DNA of 47,154 nucleotides from Enterococcus casseliflavus NBRC 100478 (GTDB lineage: Bacteria; Bacillota; Bacilli; Lactobacillales; Enterococcaceae). Below, one piece after another: positions 1 through 7,573 of the stretch. Location: NCBI RefSeq assembly GCF_001544095.1, contig NZ_BCPT01000021.1, positions 1-47,154 on the forward strand, read 5' to 3'. Numbering within the stretch: the first letter of the stretch is position 1; each line of letters opens with the position of its first letter. The notes under the pieces are model-generated. The model saw only the letters and a list, made by a program, of their open reading frames with translations. It had not been told where the DNA came from and did not search any database. The position numbers and the translations under genes are program-made.

Positions 1-2
1 TC

Positions 3-56
3 GACGGGACAATTCCAGAAACATTTCATTGGAAAAGCGGACAAAGCATCAAGTAA
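3..56 (+). CDS. Possible C-terminal end of an upstream gene (partial)
   Basis: The first bases read as an open frame with 17 codons ending in TAA at 54-56; the encoded tail is DGTIPETFHWKSGQSIK. It looks like a hydrophilic protein C-terminus, but it is too short to identify. The opposite strand is not coding here and the next gene points towards it. It could be chance open sequence. Confidence 0.3.
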   Translation, partial: DGTIPETFHWKSGQSIK

Positions 57-288
57 GAATCACTATTTATTATTGACAGTTTTTATCACTCTTGATTTAG
101 AATAATTTACCAGAAATTATACATAGTTTCAATCTTTTTGTTGATATGCGAAGATTCTCAAGATAAATAAAAAAAGCAAAATGTATATTTTTTAAATAAA
201 TAACTTTATTTCTTTATTATTACTAACTTTTTGTGCATAAAGATTTAATTCTTTGTGAATTTGTGCAAATCATTTTTTCATTATTTTT

Positions 289-1398
289 TTACGTCTCAGG
301 TAAGGTGCACACCCGATTTCGACCACTTTGTTTTGCGAGATAGAGTGCTTGATCGGCTCTTTCGACGGCTGCCAAGATATCGCCATGACAAACGGTGCTC
401 GCTTCAACGCCGCAAGACAAAGACATCGTCCCTTTTTCAAAATTGGCGACAGGAAACATACTGCTGGAAATAGTTTGACACAGCGTCGTCATCGCAGCTA
501 CGGTCTTTTCTTTGACATCCCCTTCGATCACGACACAGAACTCTTCGCCGCCATAACGATAAAAGGAAAAGGTCTCGGCAAAATGCGCCTCTAAAAAAAT
601 AGTTATCCGTGTGGCAAAGGTTCTCAACAGCTCATTTCCAGCGATATGACCATAACGGTCGTTGACCTTTTTGAAGTGATCGAGATCGATCATGGCGATC
701 GTCACAGTCTTTTTCTGTGAAACGGCTTGAAGCAGATCGTGGTTATAGGTCCCATAGTTGAAGCAGCCGGTCAATGCATCGATCTTACTATTCGCCAACT
801 CTGCCAGTACTTGGTACTCTTCGCCTTCAATCAACCGATGCAGCCACATAAAGCCGCCCAACAGCACAAAAGAACCAACAAGTACTGCCAACATCGCTTC
901 CCAGTCATAGGTCGTCGTATGATGGACCAACATCGAAAAACGCGGTGAGATCAGACAGGTCAAAAAATACATCAAATAAAATTGCTGTTGCGGACGCAGC
1001 GGCTTGATTTTTGATAAGAGAAAATCAAGGACAAAGACGCCGACACCTAATAGCGGTAAATAAAAGGCTTTGCCAATGTCAGAAAAACCGACAAACAGTA
1101 AATAGAAAACGACCATACACGGCGTTATCAAAATCAAGATCTTGCCACGATCACCATAGAAAAAATGACTCGCAATAAAAGCAGTTGTGTATTGATAACA
1201 GATAAACCCAACTGAATTCATTGAAAAAGAAAGAATAAAATACAAATGCGTAAACGTCAGAATACCAATAATAAAATACTTAAATGGACGAGAAACCGAT
1301 ATTTTTTGCACACTTCGTATAAAAACATCTGCGGTCACCAGTAAACTGGCAATCATCAGCGGCAAACCAAACGCCAAGAGCACGCCTCGTTCTAACAT
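289..1398 (-). CDS. Membrane-bound diguanylate cyclase (GGDEF)
   Basis: A 369-residue protein with roughly six hydrophobic segments in the first ~190 residues followed by a cytoplasmic GGDEF domain. The active-site loop is GGEEF at about residues 283-287, preceded by the expected DLDHFKKVND and GHIAGNELL motifs, so it should convert two GTP to cyclic di-GMP. No RxxD inhibitory site is visible at the usual place before GGEEF. The ATG at 1398 is chosen because AAGGAG lies about 17 bases upstream; a longer frame back to 1500 would run through the end of the EAL gene. The EAL gene ends 4 bases upstream, so the two are almost certainly co-transcribed and translationally coupled. The N-terminal sensor domain was not recognised as a named family. 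Confidence 0.9.
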   Translation of the reverse strand: MLERGVLLAFGLPLMIASLLVTADVFIRSVQKISVSRPFKYFIIGILTFTHLYFILSFSMNSVGFICYQYTTAFIASHFFYGDRGKILILITPCMVVFYLLFVGFSDIGKAFYLPLLGVGVFVLDFLLSKIKPLRPQQQFYLMYFLTCLISPRFSMLVHHTTTYDWEAMLAVLVGSFVLLGGFMWLHRLIEGEEYQVLAELANSKIDALTGCFNYGTYNHDLLQAVSQKKTVTIAMIDLDHFKKVNDRYGHIAGNELLRTFATRITIFLEAHFAETFSFYRYGGEEFCVVIEGDVKEKTVAAMTTLCQTISSSMFPVANFEKGTMSLSCGVEASTVCHGDILAAVERADQALYLAKQSGRNRVCTLPET

Positions 1399-1402
1399 TC
1401 CA

Positions 1403-2110
1403 TCACAATCGCTCTCCTTTAGACCATAAATATCCTTGTTGTAAATGAACCACCATCTCAAGCAGCTGCGCCATCTTATCGCGGGTCTCGATGCCTTCAA
1501 CGATCAACTCAAGCTGATACTTTTTGGCGACCTTCAACCAACAGGTCAAGAAACTAAACCCAATCTCCTCATCGAGCTGAATAAACGGCAGTAGTGAAAA
1601 TTTCAAACAATCCACATTTTCAAGATTGGCAAAGACCAATGAGAGGGTATTTTGGCCACAGCCGATGTCATCGACAGCGATCACATAGCCATAGGCTTTG
1701 ATTTTTGCAAGGGCAGTAGACAAATCAAAAGAATCATGCTGACCTTTTACAGGATGCTCTGTTAATTCGATCTGCAACTGCTCTTTGTGGGCAGTCATCC
1801 CCTCAAAAAAAGTCCACGTTGACTGCCACAGCAGCTGTTGTGGATGAATATTGACACTAAAGCGGGTTTTCGGCTTTTTTTGGCACAACCGTTGCAGCTC
1901 CTGGGCATACCACCCCATCAACTGCTGATTGCCACTTTCAGATTGAATCATTGCGCTGAATTCTTGTTGCGGAAAGCGGTTGTTTTTCTCGCTGCGCAGC
2001 AAGACCTCATAGCCGTTCACCTCTTGCTGACTTAGCGATTCTACCTGCATGATTGGTTGACATAACAGATAAAAATTGTCTGTGTTTTCCCAAATTGTTT
2101 CATTTCCCAT
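1403..2110 (-). CDS. Stand-alone EAL-domain c-di-GMP phosphodiesterase
   Basis: A 235-residue protein that is essentially one EAL domain, with no sensor or membrane segment. The metal- and substrate-binding signatures are visible: EVLLR (variant of EALLR), VNIHPQQL, ELTEH, AVDDIGCG, LKFS, VEGIET and a final QGYLWS. The set looks complete, so hydrolysis of c-di-GMP to pGpG is plausible, though an effector role cannot be excluded. The start is uncertain: ATG at 2110 has a GGGGG tract about 10 bases upstream, while a GTG at 2143 would add 11 residues but has no clear ribosome site. It is the first gene of a two-gene operon with the GGDEF protein. Confidence 0.88.
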   Translation of the reverse strand: MGNETIWENTDNFYLLCQPIMQVESLSQQEVNGYEVLLRSEKNNRFPQQEFSAMIQSESGNQQLMGWYAQELQRLCQKKPKTRFSVNIHPQQLLWQSTWTFFEGMTAHKEQLQIELTEHPVKGQHDSFDLSTALAKIKAYGYVIAVDDIGCGQNTLSLVFANLENVDCLKFSLLPFIQLDEEIGFSFLTCWLKVAKKYQLELIVEGIETRDKMAQLLEMVVHLQQGYLWSKGERL

Positions 2111-2223
2111 CTTCGTTAAGCCCCCATCTAGTAAAGTTATCACTTCCGAAAATTGGTCATATTCGTATCATCGCTCGTTCATAGTCCTTAGAAAAAGAAG
2201 CTTCAAAGGAACTGACTTGCCTA

Positions 2224-2272
2224 AGTATACCAAATAGGGCCGCAGTTCCCCAACTATTTTAGATGATTGGGG
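2224..2272 (-). promoter_or_regulatory. Candidate promoter/operator of the EAL-GGDEF operon
   Basis: Reading the minus strand, TATACT (2229-2224) is an acceptable -10. A TTGGGG hexamer (2253-2248) sits 18 bases upstream and is one arm of an inverted repeat CCCCAA-N13-TTGGGG covering 2248-2272. The repeat would place an operator on the -35. Weak -35 match, so this is tentative. Confidence 0.35.
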
Positions 2273-2442
2273 AGAATTTTTTGTGAACGATTGGACAGAG
2301 ATTGTAGCTTTCACCCATAGTTCCTCTTTCTTCTGACGGTTGGAATTCTGCGCTTTTCTTGTATCAAAAACGCTGTTTCTTGCTGACTTACACGTTGGTC
2401 GATTGGCGTTTTTGACAGCTTCTTCGGCTCATCCTCATAAAA

Positions 2443-2475
2443 AAGCCAGCTGAACAGGAATTGTTCAGCTGGCTT
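2443..2475 (-). terminator. Rho-independent terminator after the NusG-domain gene
   Basis: A perfect 14-bp stem (AAGCCAGCTGAACA and its complement) with a 5-base loop is followed on the minus strand by a T run. It closes the ribosomal-protein operon or its downstream pair. Confidence 0.9.
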
Positions 2476-2485
2476 CCTTTTTCTG

Positions 2486-2893
2486 TTAATAAATTAAATA
2501 GTCAGAGGCACCGGCTTGCTTGATCTCGATCACCAGCTTATGAGGCAGGCAAATACTCGTCTGCCCATTGCGATAGATCCAGCTGGTTTTGACAGCAATC
2601 TGGTCGGGACTATTGTCTTCACGAACTCGGATCGCGCCATCTTTGATCTCGACGATATTGTACTGACCTTCTGCTGGATAGTAGGTTTTTTCCATCGCAT
2701 CGATTTCTTCTAAGTTAAAACGGTCAACCTCTTCTCCATTGATCCGCACGATTGCATACCGATCGCCGGTATCACTTTGAGCTTGTGCTTCAAATAGAAA
2801 AAGCGGTAAAAAAGAGCCGACAACTAACAGAACAAACAGCAGATAATCATAGGGCTTTAAAAGTTTTAAAAATGGCTGGATCGTCTTTTTCAT
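2486..2893 (-). CDS. Membrane-anchored NusG domain II-like protein
   Basis: A 135-residue protein with one N-terminal hydrophobic helix (about residues 13-33) and an extracytoplasmic beta-rich domain of the NusG-II/KOW-like type (AIVRINGEEVDRF, YNIVEIKDGAIRV, SWIYRNGQTSICLPHKLVI). Proteins of this type are usually annotated NusG domain II-containing and have no firmly known role; they are not the transcription factor NusG. The ATG at 2893 has AAAGG about 10 bases upstream; an in-frame GTG at 2911 has no such site. It follows the 131-residue gene by 25 bases, and a strong terminator lies behind it. Confidence 0.75.
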   Translation of the reverse strand: MKKTIQPFLKLLKPYDYLLFVLLVVGSFLPLFLFEAQAQSDTGDRYAIVRINGEEVDRFNLEEIDAMEKTYYPAEGQYNIVEIKDGAIRVREDNSPDQIAVKTSWIYRNGQTSICLPHKLVIEIKQAGASDYLIY

Positions 2894-2918
2894 CACATGT
2901 ACGCCTTTCACGGTTCAT

Positions 2919-3314
2919 TCACTGTTCCTTTTTAGAAGGTAATCGCTCTTCAAAAAAAGCAGTTAGGTCGATGATCTCTTCCTCTGTGAAGGTTTCTTGC
3001 TCCCATTGGGCAAGGATTTGTTCTTGCAAAGCCAAATCCATTTCCCAAAAATGCTCGATCTTCTTGAAATGCTTTGAGTCAAAGGAACGAAACACGGGGT
3101 AGATCATCAAAAATTCTTCAAAGGTAAGATCCCAGTCCTCAGTATAATCTTTAACGACCCCTTCTGACAAGGCTTTTTCCGTCGGATCGCCGTTTTCTTT
3201 GATCAAACCTGCTTCGTAAAAATGGCGATAGATTGCCTCTTTGGTGATCTCTGGATGAAATTTTTTACTGTGACGATAGGCTTCTTCAATCAATGACGGA
3301 TAGATGATCTCCAT
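2919..3314 (-). CDS. Hypothetical acidic protein, 131 aa
   Basis: Not recognised. The protein is soluble, acidic and rich in aromatic residues and predicted helices (for example FEEFLMIYPVFRSF and EEEIIDLTAFFEERL), with no signal peptide and no cysteine. GGGGG ends 4 bases before the ATG at 3314 and supports the start. It lies 37 bases behind rpmF on the same strand and in front of the NusG-II gene. A small hairpin without a T run separates it from rpmF (GGCGTC/GACGCC, 3334-3349), so it may be partly or fully co-transcribed with the ribosomal genes. Confidence 0.75.
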   Translation of the reverse strand: MEIIYPSLIEEAYRHSKKFHPEITKEAIYRHFYEAGLIKENGDPTEKALSEGVVKDYTEDWDLTFEEFLMIYPVFRSFDSKHFKKIEHFWEMDLALQEQILAQWEQETFTEEEIIDLTAFFEERLPSKKEQ

Positions 3315-3351
3315 TTTCCCCCTGCTTTCTGGAAGGCGTCATAAGACGCCG

Positions 3352-3522
3352 TTAATTCTTTTCGATTGGGTGCTGCGCTTTATAGTCTGCTAATGATACA
3401 TGGTGGCTGCGCTTGAAGGTTCCTGTTGTCCCATCAAACGAAATCGCTGGTGCTTTGACGCCATAGTGGGTCCGGCGCTTATTCTTTTTTGCTTTTGATG
3501 TTTTTCTTGCAGGTACTGCCAT
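3352..3522 (-). CDS. rpmF: 50S ribosomal protein L32, zinc-free form
   Basis: A 56-residue protein starting [20 protein letters not shown], the classic L32 N-terminus. The two CxxC pairs that bind zinc in the C+ form of L32 are absent and there is no cysteine at all, so this is the zinc-independent version. ATG at 3522, TAA at 3352-3354. It is the last of four tightly spaced ribosomal or ribosome-linked genes. In other Firmicutes such C- paralogues replace the zinc-containing copies during zinc shortage. Confidence 0.95.
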   Translation of the reverse strand: MAVPARKTSKAKKNKRRTHYGVKAPAISFDGTTGTFKRSHHVSLADYKAQHPIEKN

Positions 3523-3551
3523 GTCATTTCCAACTTTCTTTCACTTTCTCA

Positions 3552-3686
3552 TTATGCACGCAGCTGCAATGCATTTTTCCTTTTATTTCGCTTAAATTCA
3601 TGAATGATCTTTAATGCGCGTTTCCTTGTTTTGATGTTCGGGCTCTTTAAACGTCGATACGCACTAGACAAGTCCGTTTTTTCCAT
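3552..3686 (-). CDS. Small basic peptide, putative metal homeostasis protein
   Basis: A 44-residue, strongly basic peptide beginning MEKTDLSSAYRRLKSPNIKT and rich in Lys and Arg. AGAAAGGAGT sits just before the ATG at 3686. It lies between rpsN (15-base gap) and rpmF (29-base gap) on the same strand. From memory, a short family with the SSAYRRLKSPNIKTRKRALK core in lactic acid bacteria is labelled putative metal homeostasis protein; the activity is unknown. The context suggests expression under zinc limitation and perhaps contact with ribosomal RNA, which is inference from charge. Confidence 0.8.
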   Translation of the reverse strand: MEKTDLSSAYRRLKSPNIKTRKRALKIIHEFKRNKRKNALQLRA

Positions 3687-3701
3687 ATTGACTCCTTTCT
3701 G

Positions 3702-3971
3702 TTACCAGCTTGCTTTTGTAACGCCGGGAATTTCTCCGAGATGTGCATGCTTACGGAAATTGATCCGTGACATGCCGAATTTATTCATGTAGCCGCGCGG
3801 ACGACCATCGATCATATCCCGTTTTTTCAAACGAGTCGGATTCGAATCCTTCGGTAGTTTGGCCAATGCTTGGGTATCTCCTTGTGCTTTTAGTTCTTGA
3901 CGTACTGCTCGGTATTGTTCGATGAGTTGTACTTGTTTGTTGTATTTTGCAATTTTTGATTTTTTTGCCAT
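3702..3971 (-). CDS. rpsN: 30S ribosomal protein S14, long zinc-free form
   Basis: An 89-residue S14 of the long type. The C-terminal signature [20 protein letters not shown] and the ending GVTKASW are typical. There is no CxxC zinc motif, unlike the 61-residue S14 of the main ribosomal operon, so this is the alternative, zinc-independent copy. It lies 16 bases behind rpmG and ahead of the 44-aa peptide gene. Expression from the operon promoter with the Zur-like operator at 4189-4204 would link it to zinc supply. Confidence 0.96.
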   Translation of the reverse strand: MAKKSKIAKYNKQVQLIEQYRAVRQELKAQGDTQALAKLPKDSNPTRLKKRDMIDGRPRGYMNKFGMSRINFRKHAHLGEIPGVTKASW

Positions 3972-3987
3972 TCAGTTATTTTCCTTC

Positions 3988-4140
3988 CTATTTCTTGATT
4001 TCACGAAAAATCGCTCTGCGCCGCAACTTTGGTGAATATTTTTTTAATTCTAAACGTTCCGGCGTATTGCGCTGGTTCTTATTGGTCAAATAAAGTCTTT
4101 CCCCTGTCTCCACACATGCCAAAATAATATTGTTTCTCAT
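3988..4140 (-). CDS. rpmG: 50S ribosomal protein L33, zinc-free form
   Basis: A 50-residue L33 with the family core [18 protein letters not shown]. Only one cysteine (residue 9) is present, so the paired CxxC zinc ligands are missing and this is a C- paralogue. It is the first gene of the minus-strand operon; AGAAAGGAGCTGG precedes the ATG at 4140. Promoter and operator lie 50-95 bases upstream. Confidence 0.95.
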   Translation of the reverse strand: MRNNIILACVETGERLYLTNKNQRNTPERLELKKYSPKLRRRAIFREIKK

Positions 4141-4188
4141 AATAACCAGCTCCTTTCTCTTGCGTCACACCAAAAGAACACTCAAAGT

Positions 4189-4204
4189 GTAACGATTACG
4201 TTTT
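4189..4204 (-). promoter_or_regulatory. Zur-like operator of the zinc-free ribosomal operon
   Basis: The palindrome AACG-ATTA-CGTT with flanking bases (GTAACGATTACGTTTT on the plus strand) lies just downstream of the -10 box, around the transcription start. It resembles the ATTACG half-sites of Firmicute Zur boxes but is shorter than a full consensus site. Position and target genes support zinc-dependent repression. Confidence 0.5.
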
Positions 4205-4206
4205 GT

Positions 4207-4235
4207 ATCATATCACACTAAAACACAGGAAGCAA
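4207..4235 (-). promoter_or_regulatory. Promoter of rpmG-rpsN-peptide-rpmF
   Basis: Minus-strand TTGCTT (-35, 4235-4230), a 17-base spacer and TATGAT (-10, 4212-4207). The spacing is ideal and the Zur-like palindrome follows immediately. Confidence 0.75.
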
Positions 4236-4353
4236 GCAAAACTATTTCTTCTTTTTTTTATTTAACACGTGAAGAAAACGTCATATGAATTTGTTTTCAA
4301 CCGTCGCTGTCATTGGTGGCAAAATAACAGAAACCTATAGCTTTTGATCCCGC

Positions 4354-4433
4354 AAAAAAATCACCTGATTTTTAAGAAATCACTGGTTGGGCTTTTCAAG
4401 CAGCCCAAGTCGTGATTCTTTGTCAGGTGATTT
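4354..4433 (-). terminator. Long terminator after the S9 peptidase
   Basis: A long interrupted inverted repeat: outer arms AAATCACCTGA/TCAGGTGATTT and inner arms around GGGC-N8-GCCC. A T run follows on the minus strand. It starts 8 bases beyond the peptidase stop codon. Confidence 0.8.
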
Positions 4434-4440
4434 CATTCGG

Positions 4441-6420
4441 TTAATTTACTGATTGGTTCTCATGTGATGCAAGCCATTCACTGATCGCCTGCAAGCGTTC
4501 TATCCGCAGGTTCGGCAAGCCATTGCGCGACAAACCATGAGAGGATTGAGGAAACAGCATCAGCTTCGTATCGACGCCTTGACGTTGCAATGCCATGTAA
4601 AACTGCTGTCCTTGTTCTTGCGGACATCGCAAATCATTTTCTCCATGGAGGACTAGCGTAGGTGTCTTGACTTGGCTGGCATAGGCCAAAGGCGACATCT
4701 TCCAAAGTCCTTCGGTCTCATCAAGTTCCCGCAACAATTGGAATTTGACAAAGGCAGGTCCAATGTCACTCGTCCCATAAAAGCTGATCCAATTTGAGAT
4801 CGAGCGTTGCGTAACGGCCGCACAAAAACGATCGGTATGGCCAACGATCCAGTTGGTCATAAAGCCACCATAACTGCCGCCAGCCACATGGATGGTGTTC
4901 GTATCGATTTCTGGATGGTTTGCCACCACGGCATCCACCCCCAACAGCAAGTCTTGATAATCTTTATTGCCATAATCACCTAAAATCGATTTGACAAATG
5001 TTTGACCGTATCCTTGCCCGCCACGAGGGTTCACCAAGATGACCCCATAGCCATTAGCGGCATGGACTTGCATCTCATGGAAAAATGTTTCCCCATAGCA
5101 GACCTGCGGACCGCCATGAATGTACAAAATCGCTGGATGATTCTCCTTTGTTTCGGTCGGGGGCAAATACCAGCCTTGAATTTGCCAATCATCTGCTCCT
5201 TCGTACCAAAACGCTTCGGGTTTACTGATCGCTAACTGTGACATAACTGCTTGGTTGGGATCATAGAGATCGGTTACTTCACCACTTGTTAAGTCAATCA
5301 ATGCTAAGCGACTAGGGATCGTTGGCGTCGCATAAGCAACAGCAAGTTTGGCTTCTGAATAGATCGCCGCATCGAGGATATCCATTTTTTCATCAAGTAG
5401 TTTGGTCCATTCTCCTTGGGTCGTGGCACGGTACAATTGTAGCTTGCCATGTTCTGTTACGGGTACAAGGAATGTGTCATCCGTCAACCAGGTGATCGCT
5501 ACGCCACGATTTTTTTGTTGAAAATCACTGATGATCGCATTGCCAAAGGCAACATCTAACTCCTTGGAAAGATTTTTGACTGCTTTCGTTTTTAAGTCGA
5601 TCAAAAACAAATCATCCAAGGTCACAAATCCGTAAGAGAGATCATTGCCTAATAGTAACAGCTGATCATTGCGCGCAGCAGCAAAAGTGTAGGTTCCTTC
5701 TGGCAGGATGTTTTCTAAACTTTCTGTCTTTTTCGTCTGGCTATCAAGGAGACAAACCTTCGAGCCATAGTCCCATTCATCTTCTTCCTCTTTGTCAAAG
5801 GTGAGGAACAACGTCTTCTGATCATCCGCGATGCCAGAAAAAACAAAGGGAGAATCATGCTCAAAAATCAGTTCCGTTTCTTGTGTCGCGATCGTTTTTT
5901 TGACGATCGAATGTTTTTTTTCTTTTAAAAATCCGACGCCATCCGCCAAATAATTGACTTTCGTAGTAGCTTTTACTTCTGGAAATTCCTTTTGCTTGTC
6001 CGTCTTTTCTGTGTCGTCTTGATTCTCTGAGACCGGCTCTTCTTGTGCCAGCTTATAATAGACCGCCGTTGCGTCTTGCTTCCAAAAATAGTCCCCCAGA
6101 CCCTTCTCAGTGACAAGTGCTTGGGGCTTGCCTCCGGACACTGGCATCGTCCATAACGTACTTTCATCTTTCTTTGGATCGGTCGTCACAAAACTGAGCC
6201 TTTGATCATCTGGCGAGACCTTTAGGTTGTTGTGGGTCGTCGCTTCGGTGCCCCACTCACGCCGTTCGTTGGTCTTTGGGTCAATACTATAAATAGCTGA
6301 ATCATACGTATTAGTCTCTTGGTTGACTGCCGTTTCCAAGTAAAAAACCTGATTTTGCCCCACTGCAGGCTGCGCAATCGTTTTCAGTTCAAACAGTGTC
6401 TCATTCGTTATTTTTTCCAT
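4441..6420 (-). CDS. S9 family prolyl oligopeptidase/acylaminoacyl peptidase
   Basis: A 659-residue cytoplasmic serine peptidase. The N-terminal ~390 residues form a WD40-like beta-propeller with repeated TLWTMP- or LFLIDL-type blades. The C-terminal alpha/beta-hydrolase domain carries the triad: Ser516 in GGSYGGF, Asp596 in HGENDLRCP and His628 in SSHGLSRNG. HGGPQ near residue 436 supplies the oxyanion region. The family removes acylated or unmodified N-terminal residues from short peptides, so a role in peptide turnover is likely. GGAGGG stands 7 bases before the ATG at 6420. The gene stands alone with its own terminator. Confidence 0.93.
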   Translation of the reverse strand: MEKITNETLFELKTIAQPAVGQNQVFYLETAVNQETNTYDSAIYSIDPKTNERREWGTEATTHNNLKVSPDDQRLSFVTTDPKKDESTLWTMPVSGGKPQALVTEKGLGDYFWKQDATAVYYKLAQEEPVSENQDDTEKTDKQKEFPEVKATTKVNYLADGVGFLKEKKHSIVKKTIATQETELIFEHDSPFVFSGIADDQKTLFLTFDKEEEDEWDYGSKVCLLDSQTKKTESLENILPEGTYTFAAARNDQLLLLGNDLSYGFVTLDDLFLIDLKTKAVKNLSKELDVAFGNAIISDFQQKNRGVAITWLTDDTFLVPVTEHGKLQLYRATTQGEWTKLLDEKMDILDAAIYSEAKLAVAYATPTIPSRLALIDLTSGEVTDLYDPNQAVMSQLAISKPEAFWYEGADDWQIQGWYLPPTETKENHPAILYIHGGPQVCYGETFFHEMQVHAANGYGVILVNPRGGQGYGQTFVKSILGDYGNKDYQDLLLGVDAVVANHPEIDTNTIHVAGGSYGGFMTNWIVGHTDRFCAAVTQRSISNWISFYGTSDIGPAFVKFQLLRELDETEGLWKMSPLAYASQVKTPTLVLHGENDLRCPQEQGQQFYMALQRQGVDTKLMLFPQSSHGLSRNGLPNLRIERLQAISEWLASHENQSVN

Positions 6421-6510
6421 CCGTTTCCCTCCAAAGATACGTGTTTTCGCAGTAACTATCTACTAGTATATCAAAAGAAACGAATTTTTCTGCTTTTTTC
6501 CCGCCTTTTT

Positions 6511-7455
6511 TTAATAGTGAAATCTTCGCAGATTCGCTACTTCTTCAAAACCAGCCGACGTCCCTGTCTGCCGCAAGATCTCCTGCCCATTTTCTAAAAG
6601 GGTCAAGGCAATTTCCGTACTGGCGCTTTCGCGAATGATCCGATTCATTTGCCCAATAGAAGGTGCTAACAACGAATGGCCTTCTTTCGTCAACACTTCG
6701 ATCGTCAGCAGCCACTGTTTTTGTTTGAGCTGGATCACTAAACGGTCTTCCGTACGTTTGACATCATGAATCTTTGCACCATGATAAGTAGCAAAACGAT
6801 ATTCTTGGCTGCCGACTTGCAGAACACAAATCGTTCCCAAAAAAGCAAAACCAGCAAAGGGAATGTCGGCTGCGGAGAAAAAGAACCGTACATCTGGTGC
6901 ATCAAAACTGTTGCACTGAACCCAGATATAAGCTGCTGGAAAGGAGGTACCCCAGTCTTTTTCCAAATAACCGATCCCGTTCGTAAAATCGATTGGTTCT
7001 TCGTTCCAGTACAGCGTACCTTCTAAGGTATGACTCATGCTCAAGACACCGTGGTAGCACTCCATAAATGACAGGTACGAAAAAGGCCCCATGATACTCG
7101 GCGCATAACGTGTCCGCTGAATCGGTTTGTGGTCGTTATATTTTACTGCTCCTTGTACTTGGAGATCGTTATTTTTTAAAGAAACTTGAATGCCTGCTTC
7201 ACTAAAGATATTGTCACCAATCGTTACTTTTCGCTCCTCTTCTGAAACCTGAAAATCAGTTTCTGGAAAGGAGAAGTAATGCGCGCCCTCATGATTGATC
7301 ACTTGAATGAACACTTCTTTGGTACCGTCTTCTTGAATCGAAAGACCTGGAATAAAAGCATAGACTTCTTCACCGATTTGGTGCTTATGGTACCAGCCTT
7401 CAAAAAAAGCGGTCTGCTTATTGTGGCCGTGAAAGAACCGATCTGTTGTCAACAT
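6511..7455 (-). CDS. Tocopherol cyclase-like protein
   Basis: A 314-residue protein with the features of the tocopherol cyclase/carotenoid-associated lipocalin-like family: FFEGWYHK at residues 18-25 and the central GYLEKDWGTSFPAAYIWVQCN motif block. In plants and cyanobacteria the family closes the chroman ring of vitamin E; Firmicutes lack that pathway, so the substrate here is unknown, possibly another hydrophobic or lipid-like compound. GAGGG before the ATG at 7455 fixes the start; the longer frame to 7557 runs through the neighbouring terminator. No signal peptide or membrane segment. It lies about 90 bases from the S9 peptidase gene and may be co-transcribed with it. Confidence 0.82.
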   Translation of the reverse strand: MLTTDRFFHGHNKQTAFFEGWYHKHQIGEEVYAFIPGLSIQEDGTKEVFIQVINHEGAHYFSFPETDFQVSEEERKVTIGDNIFSEAGIQVSLKNNDLQVQGAVKYNDHKPIQRTRYAPSIMGPFSYLSFMECYHGVLSMSHTLEGTLYWNEEPIDFTNGIGYLEKDWGTSFPAAYIWVQCNSFDAPDVRFFFSAADIPFAGFAFLGTICVLQVGSQEYRFATYHGAKIHDVKRTEDRLVIQLKQKQWLLTIEVLTKEGHSLLAPSIGQMNRIIRESASTEIALTLLENGQEILRQTGTSAGFEEVANLRRFHY

Positions 7456-7534
7456 CTTGATTTCCCTCCGTTTCTTTTTTAAGTGTAGCATGAAGCAGAA
7501 AGATTCCTCAGGATAATGCCTTTGTCCATGTAAA

Positions 7535-7571
7535 AAAGCCAGAAACAAGCAACACACTTGTTTCTGGCTTT
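7535..7571 (-). terminator. Terminator of the PadR-DUF1129 operon
   Basis: A perfect 15-bp stem, AAAGCCAGAAACAAG and its complement, with a 7-base loop and a T run on the minus strand. It begins 3 bases after the DUF1129 stop codon. Confidence 0.95.
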
Positions 7572-7573
7572 GC

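Larger units (their letters stand above)
2111..2485. other. Intergenic region upstream of the EAL-GGDEF operon
   Basis: This 375-base gap holds the terminator of the upstream NusG-domain gene (2443-2475) and a candidate promoter for the EAL gene near 2224-2253. No open frame with a ribosome site was seen in the rest. Confidence 0.5.

Noticed and set aside
73-103. TTGACA and TAGAAT as a promoter
   Set aside because: The spacer is 19 bases and no plus-strand gene follows; only antisense frames lie downstream.
255-594. Plus-strand frames across the end of the GGDEF gene
   Set aside because: They lie opposite a clear GGDEF domain and show no family motif.
2144-2442. A c-di-GMP riboswitch before the EAL gene
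   Set aside because: I looked for a structured leader but saw no recognisable conserved core; a covariance search would be needed to call one.
4283-4348. 20-codon frame (MNLFSTVAVIGG) as a small peptide gene
   Set aside because: No ribosome site at the right distance and no promoter; likely chance.
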